A DNA stretch of 37,092 bases. It comes from Betaproteobacteria bacterium (GTDB lineage Bacteria; Pseudomonadota; Gammaproteobacteria; Burkholderiales; Burkholderiaceae_C). The number at the start of each line of letters is the position of its first letter. Within the stretch, counting starts at the first letter, position 1. Position numbers and translations under genes: made by a program. The stretch covers positions 1-37,092 of the forward strand of contig RFMX01000296.1 in assembly GCA_009927495.1 (NCBI GenBank), in the 5' to 3' direction. The notes under the pieces are model-generated. The model did no database searches. It saw only the letters and a list, made by a program, of their open reading frames with translations, and was not told the origin of the DNA. Shown here piece after piece: positions 8,900 through 16,665 of this stretch.

Positions 8900-9820
8900 T
8901 TAGCTATTGTCGCCATTCGCAAGGGTGGGTGGTGGCCAGCGTAAAACTGACCATGCCAGCAAGGCCGCACCCAAGGATATCGCCAGACAAAAAACATGGA
9001 CCAGCAAGGCGGCAGCGGGTAATTGGGCGGCCACATCGGCATCTTTGATGCCAGCAGCCAGCCAAACCCCTGCTTCGTAAGTACCCAGTCCTGCAGGACC
9101 TTGCAAGGGCAACAAACCCGCCCACTCACCGCCCAATGCGCCTTGAAAAGCGGCTTGGATGGGAATCGCTAAAAGTGAAGACAGCAAGAGGGCCACCACG
9201 CACAACTTGCAGACCCAGTTGCCAAGCGACAGCAGCCATGCGCTGCGTGGGGCTCTGCGGTGCAGCAGCTTGCGTAATACCCGTGCCCATGCGCTGCGAC
9301 GATTCAGCAGCCAAAGCCAATAATGGGCTGGCAACATGACCAAGCCCAAAAGTATGCAGCTGCAAAGTACTGGCCAGCCCCAATGCAAATCAGGCCACAA
9401 CCACACCAACAGCAAGCCCAAAATACCTGTATCTTGAATGCGCAGCCACATCAAACTTCTCAATGATTGACCCAAAGGTGCAGCGAAAACCTGCTTGACC
9501 AGCAAGGGGTAACCCGCTTCGCCCGCTCTGAAGGGCAAGACCAGTACCGCTGCGTTGTGCAACAGCACCAAGCGGATGGCCGTCAGCAAACTGACTGGCC
9601 TGCGCCAATGCCACTCTTGTTGCACCCGACGACCGCGCAACACAAAACTCAGCAACCACAACAGCGAGCAAGACAGCCATAACCATGCAGGCAACTGCGC
9701 CGCGCTTTGCATCAGGCCACCGACATCTACATGGCGCAGCAGCCAAAACAGCAACAAAGCCCCTAGGCTCCAACCTAGCATCCACTTTGACCATTTTTTC
9801 AGTAGGTGCAGCGAAGTCAT
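8900..9820 (-). CDS. flippase-like membrane protein (LPG_synthase_TM, PF03706)
   Basis: A 306-residue polytopic membrane protein of the lysylphosphatidylglycerol-synthase transmembrane/YbhN/AglD-like family. It is nearly all hydrophobic helices. Segments near VLPFRAGEAGYPLLVKQV and LLPLQGPAGLGTYEAGVW match the two conserved GE and G-x-YE motifs of this family. These proteins are proposed to act as lipid or lipid-sugar flippases. Here it may move the polyprenyl-P-sugar made by the neighbouring GT2 (inference). ATG overlaps the PAP2 stop by 4 bp (ATGA), and its own stop abuts the GT2 start, so translation is tightly coupled. Confidence 0.85.
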   Translation of the reverse strand: MTSLHLLKKWSKWMLGWSLGALLLFWLLRHVDVGGLMQSAAQLPAWLWLSCSLLWLLSFVLRGRRVQQEWHWRRPVSLLTAIRLVLLHNAAVLVLPFRAGEAGYPLLVKQVFAAPLGQSLRSLMWLRIQDTGILGLLLVWLWPDLHWGWPVLCSCILLGLVMLPAHYWLWLLNRRSAWARVLRKLLHRRAPRSAWLLSLGNWVCKLCVVALLLSSLLAIPIQAAFQGALGGEWAGLLPLQGPAGLGTYEAGVWLAAGIKDADVAAQLPAAALLVHVFCLAISLGAALLAWSVLRWPPPTLANGDNS

Positions 9821-10635
9821 CCCTGTGACCTTTGGTGTCGCAGTCCCAAGTAACGGCTAACGGCGCTGAGCAATCCGATGACCGCAACCAAGCCCATGGC
9901 GATCTTGGCGGCAATTTCTGGCGGCGCGGTGACTATCACATAGATGACCAAGCCTATTTCCAAAATGAGCAACAGCCAAGCGCCAAAACGCGCTGACAAA
10001 TAAGGTGTCCATGCCCACCACCATTCCCAGCGTTGCGCCAACCATGCGATCCATATGCCAAGCCCTAGGCCTGCGATCACATCCGCTGGCCAATGGGCTC
10101 CCACCACCACCCTAGAGAAGGCCACCAACAAGCCACCTAAAATCAGGAGGAGCAGCAAGGCTTTGCGGCGCAACAGTGAGGGGTACATGAGCACGATCAG
10201 GCAGACCAAGGTTGACGCCGCCAAGGCGTGTCCAGAAGGCATGGAGTTGGCTGATATGGGCGGGTTGCCCATCGGGTTGAGCAGTGTGGGGTCTAAGCTC
10301 GACAAAGGCCTCTGTACTGAGAACCATGCCTTAAGGGCAGGCGAGACCACTGAACCGATCAAGAACCCTTTGATGGCCAAAGCCGACCCTTGGCGGGTCG
10401 ATCTGCCCACCGCCAGCAACAAGATAAATACCAGCGCAGCGTCGCCCCCTTGGGTGAGAAAAATCCAAAGCCATGCAGGTCCCATAGCAGTAGCGTGTAC
10501 CGCCAGCATGGCTTCACGGTTCCAATCTGAGCGCCAAAGTGCCCAAGCCAACAGTAACAAAAGTGTGGCCAAAGCCAGTGCGATCGACTGGCTTCTTGCT
10601 GACACCCGCGGGATTGAGCTAAACAGCGGGCGCAT
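9817..10635 (-). CDS. PAP2-family phosphatase, PgpB/undecaprenyl-phosphate type
   Basis: A membrane PAP2 phosphatase of about 272 residues. Motifs: K-x6-RP (KAWFSVQRP, K102/R109), PSGH (about 133-136) and SR-x5-H-x3-D (SRVVVGAHWPAD, R175/H181/D185). All catalytic residues are present. The canonical PSGH with VGAHWPADV is closest to PgpB/BcrC-like enzymes acting on undecaprenyl pyrophosphate or phosphatidylglycerophosphate. I prefer ATG at 10635 (MRPLFSSIP); a TTG 21 bp upstream also keeps the frame. It is the first gene of the six-gene minus operon and faces the epimerase across fewer than 50 bp. Confidence 0.85.
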   Translation of the reverse strand: MRPLFSSIPRVSARSQSIALALATLLLLLAWALWRSDWNREAMLAVHATAMGPAWLWIFLTQGGDAALVFILLLAVGRSTRQGSALAIKGFLIGSVVSPALKAWFSVQRPLSSLDPTLLNPMGNPPISANSMPSGHALAASTLVCLIVLMYPSLLRRKALLLLLILGGLLVAFSRVVVGAHWPADVIAGLGLGIWIAWLAQRWEWWWAWTPYLSARFGAWLLLILEIGLVIYVIVTAPPEIAAKIAMGLVAVIGLLSAVSRYLGLRHQRSQG

Positions 10636-10682
10636 GACGGTAACGAGCTTTATCAAACAATGAATACCAACGATTGAATGAC

Positions 10683-11690
10683 ATGAGCAAAAAAGTATTG
10701 GTGACAGGTGTGGCGGGCTTCATAGGCTCACACTTGGTGAAAAGCCTGCACGCCTTGGGCTACGACGTGGCCGGCTGCGACAAAGTTGACCCGGCCACCG
10801 GTATAGGTGGGGCCGCTGATACAGCAGACCCGCTGTTGGCACGTTTGCGCAAAGAACGTCTTTGGGGATGTGTCACCCAAAAAGGTGTGAAGTATTTTCA
10901 AATTGATATAGGGCAAACAGATGCCTTTGCTTCAGTGGTGGCGCAGTGGCAACCCGACACGGTGGTGCATCTGGCAGCGCAGGCAGGTGTCAGGCATTCG
11001 ATGCAAGCGCCCATGGATTTTGTCACACCCAATCTGGTGGGTTTCGCCCATGTGCTGGATGCCTGTCACTGTCATCAGGTGCCGCAACTCTTGTACGCCA
11101 GCTCCTCCAGCGTTTACGGCATGCGCAGCCAAGTCCCTTTCCTAGAAACCGACCGTACCGACCAACCTCAGTCGTTTTATGCTGCCACCAAAATGGCCAA
11201 TGAACTGATGGCCTATGCCTATCACTCGCAGTACGGCATGGCATCGTTGGGCATGCGGTTTTTTACCGTCTATGGACCTTGGGGGCGAACCGACATGGCG
11301 CCATTTTTGTTTGCCCAAAATATTCGCCGAGGTCTGCCCATCAAGGTCTTTGGCGAGGGCAAGCTGCGCCGCGACTTCACCTATGTGGATGACATTGTGG
11401 AGGCCATCGAGGGTTTGGTCGCTAGTCCCCAGTTGGTGCAAGCGGCCCAGATTGTGAATATGGGTCATCAGCGCCCGGTTGTAGTCAATGCCTTCATTGA
11501 CTTGCTGGCAGGCCATTTGAAGCGTCAACCCATCATCGAGTACGCCCCCATGCAGGTAGCCGATGTACCCTTGACCTGTGCCAGTGAAGATCGCTTGGTG
11601 GGCATGCTGGGAAGCTGGCGCGAGACCCCTTTGGATGTCGGTCTGGAACGTTTTGTGAAATGGTTAGAGGCATGGGACCCCATGACCTGA
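10683..11690 (+). CDS. NAD-dependent epimerase, UDP-glucuronate 4-epimerase-like
   Basis: A 335-residue short-chain dehydrogenase/reductase of the extended class. The NAD-binding TGVAGFIGSH lies at the N-terminus, the catalytic SSSS-VYG at about 140-146 and YAATK at 166-170. The block RFFTVYGPWGRTDMA (about 192-206) and RDFTYVDDI are typical of UDP-glucuronate 4-epimerases (LpsL/Cap1J type), which convert UDP-GlcA to UDP-GalA. Other UDP-sugar 4-epimerases cannot be excluded. Start ATG 10683 (MSKKVLVTG) fits the family; a TTG three codons upstream is possible. Divergent from the glycosyltransferase operon, it could supply that operon's sugar donor. Confidence 0.88.
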   Translation: MSKKVLVTGVAGFIGSHLVKSLHALGYDVAGCDKVDPATGIGGAADTADPLLARLRKERLWGCVTQKGVKYFQIDIGQTDAFASVVAQWQPDTVVHLAAQAGVRHSMQAPMDFVTPNLVGFAHVLDACHCHQVPQLLYASSSSVYGMRSQVPFLETDRTDQPQSFYAATKMANELMAYAYHSQYGMASLGMRFFTVYGPWGRTDMAPFLFAQNIRRGLPIKVFGEGKLRRDFTYVDDIVEAIEGLVASPQLVQAAQIVNMGHQRPVVVNAFIDLLAGHLKRQPIIEYAPMQVADVPLTCASEDRLVGMLGSWRETPLDVGLERFVKWLEAWDPMT

Positions 11691-11748
11691 AATTACCCCT
11701 AGACTAGCCAGCAGACCCTAATTTATCCAACTTTTTCCAGGACCCACC

Positions 11749-13053
11749 ATGAAGAACCCATCATTTTCAAAACGTTTGCTGTGCATGCTAGGTCTTTCAC
11801 TGGCGCTGCCTTGGTTGGCGGTTGCCGCCGATATGCCTGCAGCCTCGCCAGCTTCCAAGGGTTTGGTGGCAGAGCGACTGGCACGCATTCGTCCTGTTAT
11901 TCAGACAGAAATCGATGCCCAGCGTATGCCGGGTGCGGTCTTGCTGATTGCGCGCAAAGGTGCCGTGGTGCATACAGAGGTGGTGGGCTTGCAAGACCCC
12001 GCAAGTGGCAAACCGCTCAAGCGGGACAGCTTGTTTCGAGCCTATTCGATGACCAAGCCTATGGTCTCGGTCTTGGCCATGATGATGGTCGAAGAAGGTC
12101 AACTGCAGCTGGCTGACCCCGTGGGTAAATTCCTTCCTGCATTGGCCAATATGCAAGTCTTGGCCAACCCTTCGGACGCCTCAGGTGCCACCGTGAATGC
12201 TGTTCGCCAAATCACCGTGTATGACCTGTTGCGCCATACCTCTGGCCTGACCTATGCTGAATTCACGCGCTCCCCCAGCATGAAGAGCGCTTACCAGCAA
12301 GCCGGTTTGTTTGCTCCTGAAGCACCTTCTTTGTGGATCACGCTCACTCCAGAGCAGCAAGTCGAGGCTTTTGCCAAAGCCCCATTGCAATGGCAGCCTG
12401 GCAGCACTTGGGAATACAGCTTGTCCACTGACCTGCTTGGCAGGGTACTCGAGGTGGTGGGCAAGAAGCCTTTGGGCAGTTTGCTCGAAGAAAAATTGAT
12501 CAAGCCCTTGGGCATGAAAGACACCCACTTTGTGGTTCCGGCCAACAAAGCAGACCGACTGGCACAAGCCTTGGCCATAGACCCGCTGACCAAAGCACCC
12601 ATGCCTGCCATGCTGGACGTGACCAAGGCCCAGGGCAATGACTCCGGAGGTGCGGGCCTGAGCACCACCGCTGACGATTACCTGCGGTTTTGCCAGATGC
12701 TGCTCAATGGAGGCAGTTTGGATGGCCGACGCTATCTCAGCAGAAGTACGGTGGCGCTGATGACCGCCGACCATCTGGGTCCCAAAGTCGCCACACCTTT
12801 GCAACCTGGCGAACTCTTAATGGGCGTTCAAGGCTATACCTTTGGCCTGGGTTTCATGGTGCGCCAAGGTGCCGGCATGGCCAGCGTCCCTGGCTCGGAA
12901 GGAGACTATGCTTGGGCTGGTGCAGGTGGTACCTTTTTTTGGATAGATCCCAAGGAGCAACTTATCGGTGTGTTGATGGCACAAACACCTGGCCCCATTC
13001 GCCAATACTACCGGCGCATGGTCAAACAATTGGTTTACCAAGCATTGGAGTAA
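11749..13053 (+). CDS. secreted serine hydrolase, beta-lactamase fold (class C/esterase VIII type)
   Basis: A 434-residue exported hydrolase. The signal peptide has an LLCMLGLSLALPWLAVAA core, cut near AVAA-DM. The nucleophile motif S-x-x-K is SMTK at 100-103, HTSG lies at 163-166, and the Tyr of the second motif is in WEYSLSTD (about 223). The C-terminal block WAGAGGTFFWIDP replaces the KTG motif, as in family VIII carboxylesterases and serine hydrolases of the Beta-lactamase (PF00144) family. True beta-lactamase activity is therefore uncertain; ester or peptide hydrolysis in the periplasm is likelier. A short Shine-Dalgarno-like CCAGGA precedes ATG 11749. It sits 58 bp after the epimerase. 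Confidence 0.9.
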   Translation: MKNPSFSKRLLCMLGLSLALPWLAVAADMPAASPASKGLVAERLARIRPVIQTEIDAQRMPGAVLLIARKGAVVHTEVVGLQDPASGKPLKRDSLFRAYSMTKPMVSVLAMMMVEEGQLQLADPVGKFLPALANMQVLANPSDASGATVNAVRQITVYDLLRHTSGLTYAEFTRSPSMKSAYQQAGLFAPEAPSLWITLTPEQQVEAFAKAPLQWQPGSTWEYSLSTDLLGRVLEVVGKKPLGSLLEEKLIKPLGMKDTHFVVPANKADRLAQALAIDPLTKAPMPAMLDVTKAQGNDSGGAGLSTTADDYLRFCQMLLNGGSLDGRRYLSRSTVALMTADHLGPKVATPLQPGELLMGVQGYTFGLGFMVRQGAGMASVPGSEGDYAWAGAGGTFFWIDPKEQLIGVLMAQTPGPIRQYYRRMVKQLVYQALE

Positions 13054-13056
13054 CAC

Positions 13057-13476
13057 ATGCCCAACACACAAAAAAAACTGATCGAGCACCTGAATGAAGA
13101 GGTTTATTGCAAACTGGGTGTTTCACCTGTTCACGGTATCGGCGTATTCGCCGTGCGTGATATTCCCAAAGGAATTCACCCGCTCAAGAGTTACTTGAAT
13201 ATCAAAGAGGTGGATATTGATAAGAAATTGATCAAAGACATACCCAAAGGTGTTCGCCAACAAATCGACACCTTTTGCTTTTACAACAAGAAAACAGTGT
13301 CAATCCCTACCATCGGGCTGAATTCATTCGATTTGGCGGTCTACCTTAACCACTCCAAAAAACCCAATTTAAGGTTTAAAAAAGCAGGGGTACTGGTAAG
13401 CCTGAGGAAAATCGCCGAAGGTGAAGAGTTATTTATCGATTACGACATCAGCTTCGGCGAGAAGCACTTTTTCTAA
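13057..13476 (+). CDS. small SET-domain protein (putative protein lysine methyltransferase)
   Basis: A 139-residue stand-alone SET domain. GIGVFAVRDIPKG (27-39) is the N-terminal SET block. YLNHSKKPNL (96-105) is the SAM-binding NHS motif, and AEGEELFIDYD (120-130) is the C-terminal block with the catalytic Tyr. There is no pre-SET or post-SET domain and no extra cysteine cluster. Bacterial single-domain SET proteins are presumed protein-lysine methyltransferases, but targets are mostly unknown. It starts three bases after the serine hydrolase stop, so co-transcription is likely. By eye the gene is more A/T-rich than its neighbours, which may reflect horizontal transfer. Confidence 0.85.
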   Translation: MPNTQKKLIEHLNEEVYCKLGVSPVHGIGVFAVRDIPKGIHPLKSYLNIKEVDIDKKLIKDIPKGVRQQIDTFCFYNKKTVSIPTIGLNSFDLAVYLNHSKKPNLRFKKAGVLVSLRKIAEGEELFIDYDISFGEKHFF

Positions 13477-13484
13477 AAGCCAGC

Positions 13485-14393
13485 TTATCCCACCATGGCC
13501 AAAACCATGGTGTTATCGGTTAGCGTAACGGCGGGTTCGTCTCTGAAGATTTGGTTGAACTGATGGGGTTTGAAGTCAGTGACCAAAGGCGAGGTGGGAT
13601 CTGTGACCAAGGGGTGTGCTTTATCAATCAGTGCCATCGCATAAATAGGTTCAAAGTCGGTGACAAACAAAGCTTTGTAGCCGTAGTCATCAACGGGACC
13701 AAGGTTGTAGTAGCGCAAGCCATTTTTAGCCGCCCAGCGGCAAGCTTGTAAACAGGCATAGATACCAGGTGAGCGGTTTTTATGGGCTCGGTTCCATTGG
13801 CAAAAACTTCCGTAAAGCTGGTTGTATTTGGGCAGCAATATGGAGACATCAGTCAGCACCAGTTCACCTTCGGTGTCGCGTACCCTTAAAACCAAAACTT
13901 CCAAGTCACGAACATAGTCGACAAAACCCTCTACCTCGCGGTCATCAATGCAATAGTTGGCGAAGTGCTCACCCCCCATTTCGAACATATCGTCAATGGT
14001 GAGTTGACTGCCAGGAATGAGCTCTTCGGTGTAAGTGAAATGTTTGTATTGCTTATCGAGTTCGCGGAATTTGCGTTCACGACGCGACTCAGACCAAAAG
14101 TCTTCTGCAAAGGTGTCGACCAAACCGTACTTGTCGTTGATAGGAACACCGTAGGGGCTATCGGGAGGAAGTGCATACACAACGAAAGGGCGGGGTGCAA
14201 AATTGATCATCTCCTCAGAGACATTGATATAGGGGCAAAGGGCATCCCAACGGGTGGTGTAGTAAAGAATGTCGTTATGGTCGCTTTCAACCAGTAAATT
14301 GTCCTCAGTCCAACTTTGGTAGCCTACATGCCGAACCTTGGGTGCAGAAGAAAACAGGTTCGCAGGTTTGAACTGGTATAGCGTGCCATTCAT
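13485..14393 (-). CDS. FemAB/GNAT-like acyl- or aminoacyl-transferase (putative)
   Basis: A 302-residue protein that I place only tentatively. Its second half has features of the GNAT-fold transferases related to FemAB/BioF2-like and aminoacyl-tRNA-protein transferases: a beta-strand pair LEVLVLRVRDTEGELV, then NKSPGIYA-type SPGIYACLQACRWAAKNGLRYYNLG, which matches the usual 'SPG...A...GL.Y..LG' block, followed by GYKALF. The N-terminal half is not recognisable. It overlaps the YkgJ-like gene by 4 bp (ATGA), so the two are co-translated. A modification role using an acyl or aminoacyl donor is inference. Confidence 0.65.
   Translation of the reverse strand: MNGTLYQFKPANLFSSAPKVRHVGYQSWTEDNLLVESDHNDILYYTTRWDALCPYINVSEEMINFAPRPFVVYALPPDSPYGVPINDKYGLVDTFAEDFWSESRRERKFRELDKQYKHFTYTEELIPGSQLTIDDMFEMGGEHFANYCIDDREVEGFVDYVRDLEVLVLRVRDTEGELVLTDVSILLPKYNQLYGSFCQWNRAHKNRSPGIYACLQACRWAAKNGLRYYNLGPVDDYGYKALFVTDFEPIYAMALIDKAHPLVTDPTSPLVTDFKPHQFNQIFRDEPAVTLTDNTMVLAMVG
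13491..13512. repeat. 8-bp inverted repeat at a convergent gene junction
   Basis: Arms CACCATGG (13491-13498) and CCATGGTG (13505-13512) flank a six-base CCAAAA loop. The repeat lies 14 bp past the SET gene stop and inside the 3' end of the opposite gene. It could act as a weak terminator for the plus strand, but no T-run follows, and it may simply reflect coding sequence. Confidence 0.3.
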
Positions 14394-14848
14394 AGTGTTG
14401 CCTTTTGTGTTGATTTTTTAGATTTACTTTTTTTGGGTGTGATTTTTTTCAAGTCGAAATACGCCTTGTCCACCTCATAGTTCTGCTGCAAAAAAACAGG
14501 ATCTTTTTCTTCAAGCTTGGCCACAGTGCGCTCGACCTTGGCCATATGGGCAGACGCTTCACTGTTGATATCCGCCAGTCCTGCGATGTATTCGTCCATC
14601 AAAGGACAGTCAGCGTCAAAATAAAATTTTTGTTTATTGGGGTTGTAGCTCAGGGGATAAAGAGTGCATCCAAAAGGTTTATCTTCGCCAAGGGAGCAAC
14701 CCTGAGGCCCAAGGTGATCACATTGGGTTTGGATGCAGATGCTGCCGAGCCGTTTCTCTTCTTTTCGGGTCAGGGTAATTTCGAGGGAGGGATAACCGGG
14801 CTCAACGTTACAGCAACGCTGGCATTCGGCGCAGTGGTCAAACAGCAC
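14390..14848 (-). CDS. YkgJ-family cysteine-cluster protein
   Basis: A 152-residue protein with the CxxCxxCC signature of the YkgJ/PF03692 family (C6, C9, C12, C13) and further cysteines at 38, 43, 51, 61 and 81, thought to bind zinc or an Fe-S cluster. After residue 90 it becomes charged and ends in a Lys/Ser-rich tail (KKSKSKKSTQK). Function in the family is not established; some members are annotated as flagellar lysine-N-methylase homologues. The start is GTG at 14848 with GGAG 8-9 bases upstream. It leads a two-gene operon with the FemAB/GNAT-like gene and sits next to a SET methyltransferase gene. Confidence 0.8.
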   Translation of the reverse strand: MLFDHCAECQRCCNVEPGYPSLEITLTRKEEKRLGSICIQTQCDHLGPQGCSLGEDKPFGCTLYPLSYNPNKQKFYFDADCPLMDEYIAGLADINSEASAHMAKVERTVAKLEEKDPVFLQQNYEVDKAYFDLKKITPKKSKSKKSTQKATL

Positions 14849-15106
14849 GCATCAACTCCGGGTGATACGTGGTGCGAACATCAAAGTGCGCATGGGGCAA
14901 ACAAATACAAGTGTCATCAATCTTTGGCGGGTCTGAAACAACATCATTCAACGAGGGTCAAACCAAAATTCCTATGCGGTGAACACGTACTAACAAGTTA
15001 ATTAATTATTAACGGATTTGACATGTTGCGTCAAGAAATCGTTTTTTGTTTTTTTAGATGATTTAAATGATTTACAAACAAACCCTTAGCGCTCATTGCT
15101 CGTGAC
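14849..15106. other. intergenic region, A/T-rich, holding a promoter
   Basis: A 258-bp gap between the YkgJ-like gene and the end of the large minus-strand array. The half near 15000-15080 is A/T-rich. It contains a 17-bp inverted repeat GTTAAT-TAATT-ATTAAC (14997-15013) that overlaps the proposed -10 box. I see no hairpin-plus-T-run terminator for the array ending at 15107. Confidence 0.6.
15005..15034 (-). promoter_or_regulatory. sigma70-type promoter for the YkgJ-like operon
   Basis: Read on the minus strand, TTGACG (15034-15029, 5/6 match to -35) is followed after 18 bases by AATAAT (15010-15005, 5/6 match to -10). Transcription would start near 14998, leaving a leader of about 150 bases before the GTG at 14848. 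The -10 box lies inside a short AT palindrome that could be a regulator site. Confidence 0.5.
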
Positions 15107-15502
15107 TTACTTGATTGAATGCAGTCCAATCGCATTGCCCTCGGTGTCACCGATGATGGCTATGAAGCCGTTATTGCCAATGCTTTTCTTGTGTTTGAAA
15201 ACACGACCACCATGATCGATGGCGAGTTGTGTCTCGACAGCGCAGTCTTCACAGGAGAAATACACCATCACACCTTCGGTGGTGGGTTGTCGATCACGGT
15301 GCAGAACCAATGCACCTGTCGCACCAGCAGATTGCACATCGCCTTCAAAAACATACATGGTGTAGCTAATATCGTCGGTCTCTAAAGCAAATAATGAACG
15401 CTTGAATACAGACTCATAAAAAACTTTGGCACGTTGCATATCTGCGACATGAATTTCAAACCATGCCACAGGGTTACGAGGCAAGGGTGAGGAAGATGTC
15501 AT
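15107..15502 (-). CDS. VOC-family (glyoxalase/bleomycin-resistance fold) protein
   Basis: A 131-residue single-module VOC protein. It opens NPVAWFEIHVADMQRAKVFYE, the standard first beta-alpha element, and ends IIGDTEGNAIGLHS, the usual last strand. The metal-site residue at the first His/Glu position is E/H in FEIHV. Members act as lyases, dioxygenases or ligand-binding proteins, and the substrate cannot be told. It overlaps the RND adaptor gene by 4 bp (ATGA) and is the last gene of the long minus-strand array. Confidence 0.85.
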   Translation of the reverse strand: MTSSSPLPRNPVAWFEIHVADMQRAKVFYESVFKRSLFALETDDISYTMYVFEGDVQSAGATGALVLHRDRQPTTEGVMVYFSCEDCAVETQLAIDHGGRVFKHKKSIGNNGFIAIIGDTEGNAIGLHSIK

Positions 15503-16665
15503 GGCTTCTTTGCTTCAGCAGAAGGGGCAATTTTGACTGCGTCTCCATCGCTCACACCATCGGGAGGACTTTCAATCACGCTGTCTGAGGCTTCTAAACC
15601 AGAAGACAACTCAACCTTGTTGCCATAGTCTCGTCCAATCACGACGGCCTTGAGAACCACTTTGTTGTCAGGCGAGACAGTCGCCACACGCAAACCCGCT
15701 TTGGTGAATATCAATGCACTAGGGGGCACACTCAGGCCAGAGGAGACGCCTGGTAATTCAAAACTCACATTAGCAAACCCGCCTGGTATCAAAGTACCAC
15801 TGGCATTTTCGGCTGAAAGCTGAACCAACATACTGCCCGAACCAGCGCTGATGGCTTGCGACATGGTTTGCACTTTGGCGATGTAGGTTTTTCCAGGATT
15901 TTCGGGCACTGTGAACTTGGCGATGGCACCTTTTTGAATTTGCGACACATAGGCTTGGGGCAAATTCACATACAAATGTAAACGTTTGATGTCAGACACC
16001 ACAAACAACTCTGTACCTGCATTGCCCCCTACATTGATCAATGCGCCCACATCGGTATTGCGAGCGGTGACGACACCATCAAATGGAGCAACGATGCGGC
16101 TGAAGTTTTTCAGGGCCTCAATGCGGCTGACATTGGCCTGAGAGGCTGCAACGATGGCTTGCTTGGCTTTGAGGTCACCCAGTTTTTCTTCCACGGCTTG
16201 AGAAGAAACAAAATTGGTGGCAAGCAATGACTGCCACCGTTTCGCGGTGTTTTCGGACAAAGCTGCATTGGCTTGCGTACTGGCTAACTCGGCTTTGGCT
16301 TGAAGGATTTGTTGATCAAGGTCCGGGGTATCAATTTCAGCCAACAGTTGGCCAGCTTTGACAGGCGTACCAATGTCGGCTTTCCAACTTTTCAAATAGC
16401 CGCTGATACGCGCATAAATAGGCGCTTTGGAAAAAGCTTCGATGCGACCAGGCAAATCCAGCGTAGGGGTTACGTTCGCGGGCACAGGCGAGATCACAGT
16501 CACTGTCATCACCGATTGCGTTTTCGTCTGCTCTTTCAAAAGGTTTGTATCTGAAGTACGGGCGTTGATGCCGCTGTAAACCACATAAGCTGCCACTGCG
16601 GCACCTAACAACAGGGCGGTCCATAACAGGCTGCGAGAGACAGTAGGGGGTGACGACTCAAGCAT
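15499..16665 (-). CDS. RND efflux periplasmic adaptor (membrane fusion protein)
   Basis: A 388-residue MFP subunit. An N-terminal membrane anchor (LLWTALLLGAAVAAYVVYSG) is followed by a lipoyl half-motif (GYLKSWKADIGTPVKAGQLLAEIDTPDLDQQ, about 88-118). A coiled-coil alpha-hairpin of about 60 residues comes next, then the second lipoyl half (IVAPFDGVVTARNTDVGALI), a beta-barrel and a membrane-proximal domain. It links the inner-membrane permease to an outer-membrane channel. It overlaps the permease gene by 8 bp. No TolC-like channel gene lies in this window, so the pump probably borrows one. Confidence 0.92.
   Translation of the reverse strand: MLESSPPTVSRSLLWTALLLGAAVAAYVVYSGINARTSDTNLLKEQTKTQSVMTVTVISPVPANVTPTLDLPGRIEAFSKAPIYARISGYLKSWKADIGTPVKAGQLLAEIDTPDLDQQILQAKAELASTQANAALSENTAKRWQSLLATNFVSSQAVEEKLGDLKAKQAIVAASQANVSRIEALKNFSRIVAPFDGVVTARNTDVGALINVGGNAGTELFVVSDIKRLHLYVNLPQAYVSQIQKGAIAKFTVPENPGKTYIAKVQTMSQAISAGSGSMLVQLSAENASGTLIPGGFANVSFELPGVSSGLSVPPSALIFTKAGLRVATVSPDNKVVLKAVVIGRDYGNKVELSSGLEASDSVIESPPDGVSDGDAVKIAPSAEAKKP

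Noticed and set aside
13491-13512. CCATGG palindrome as a strong terminator
   Set aside because: No T-run follows on either strand, and it lies in coding sequence; kept only as a low-confidence repeat.
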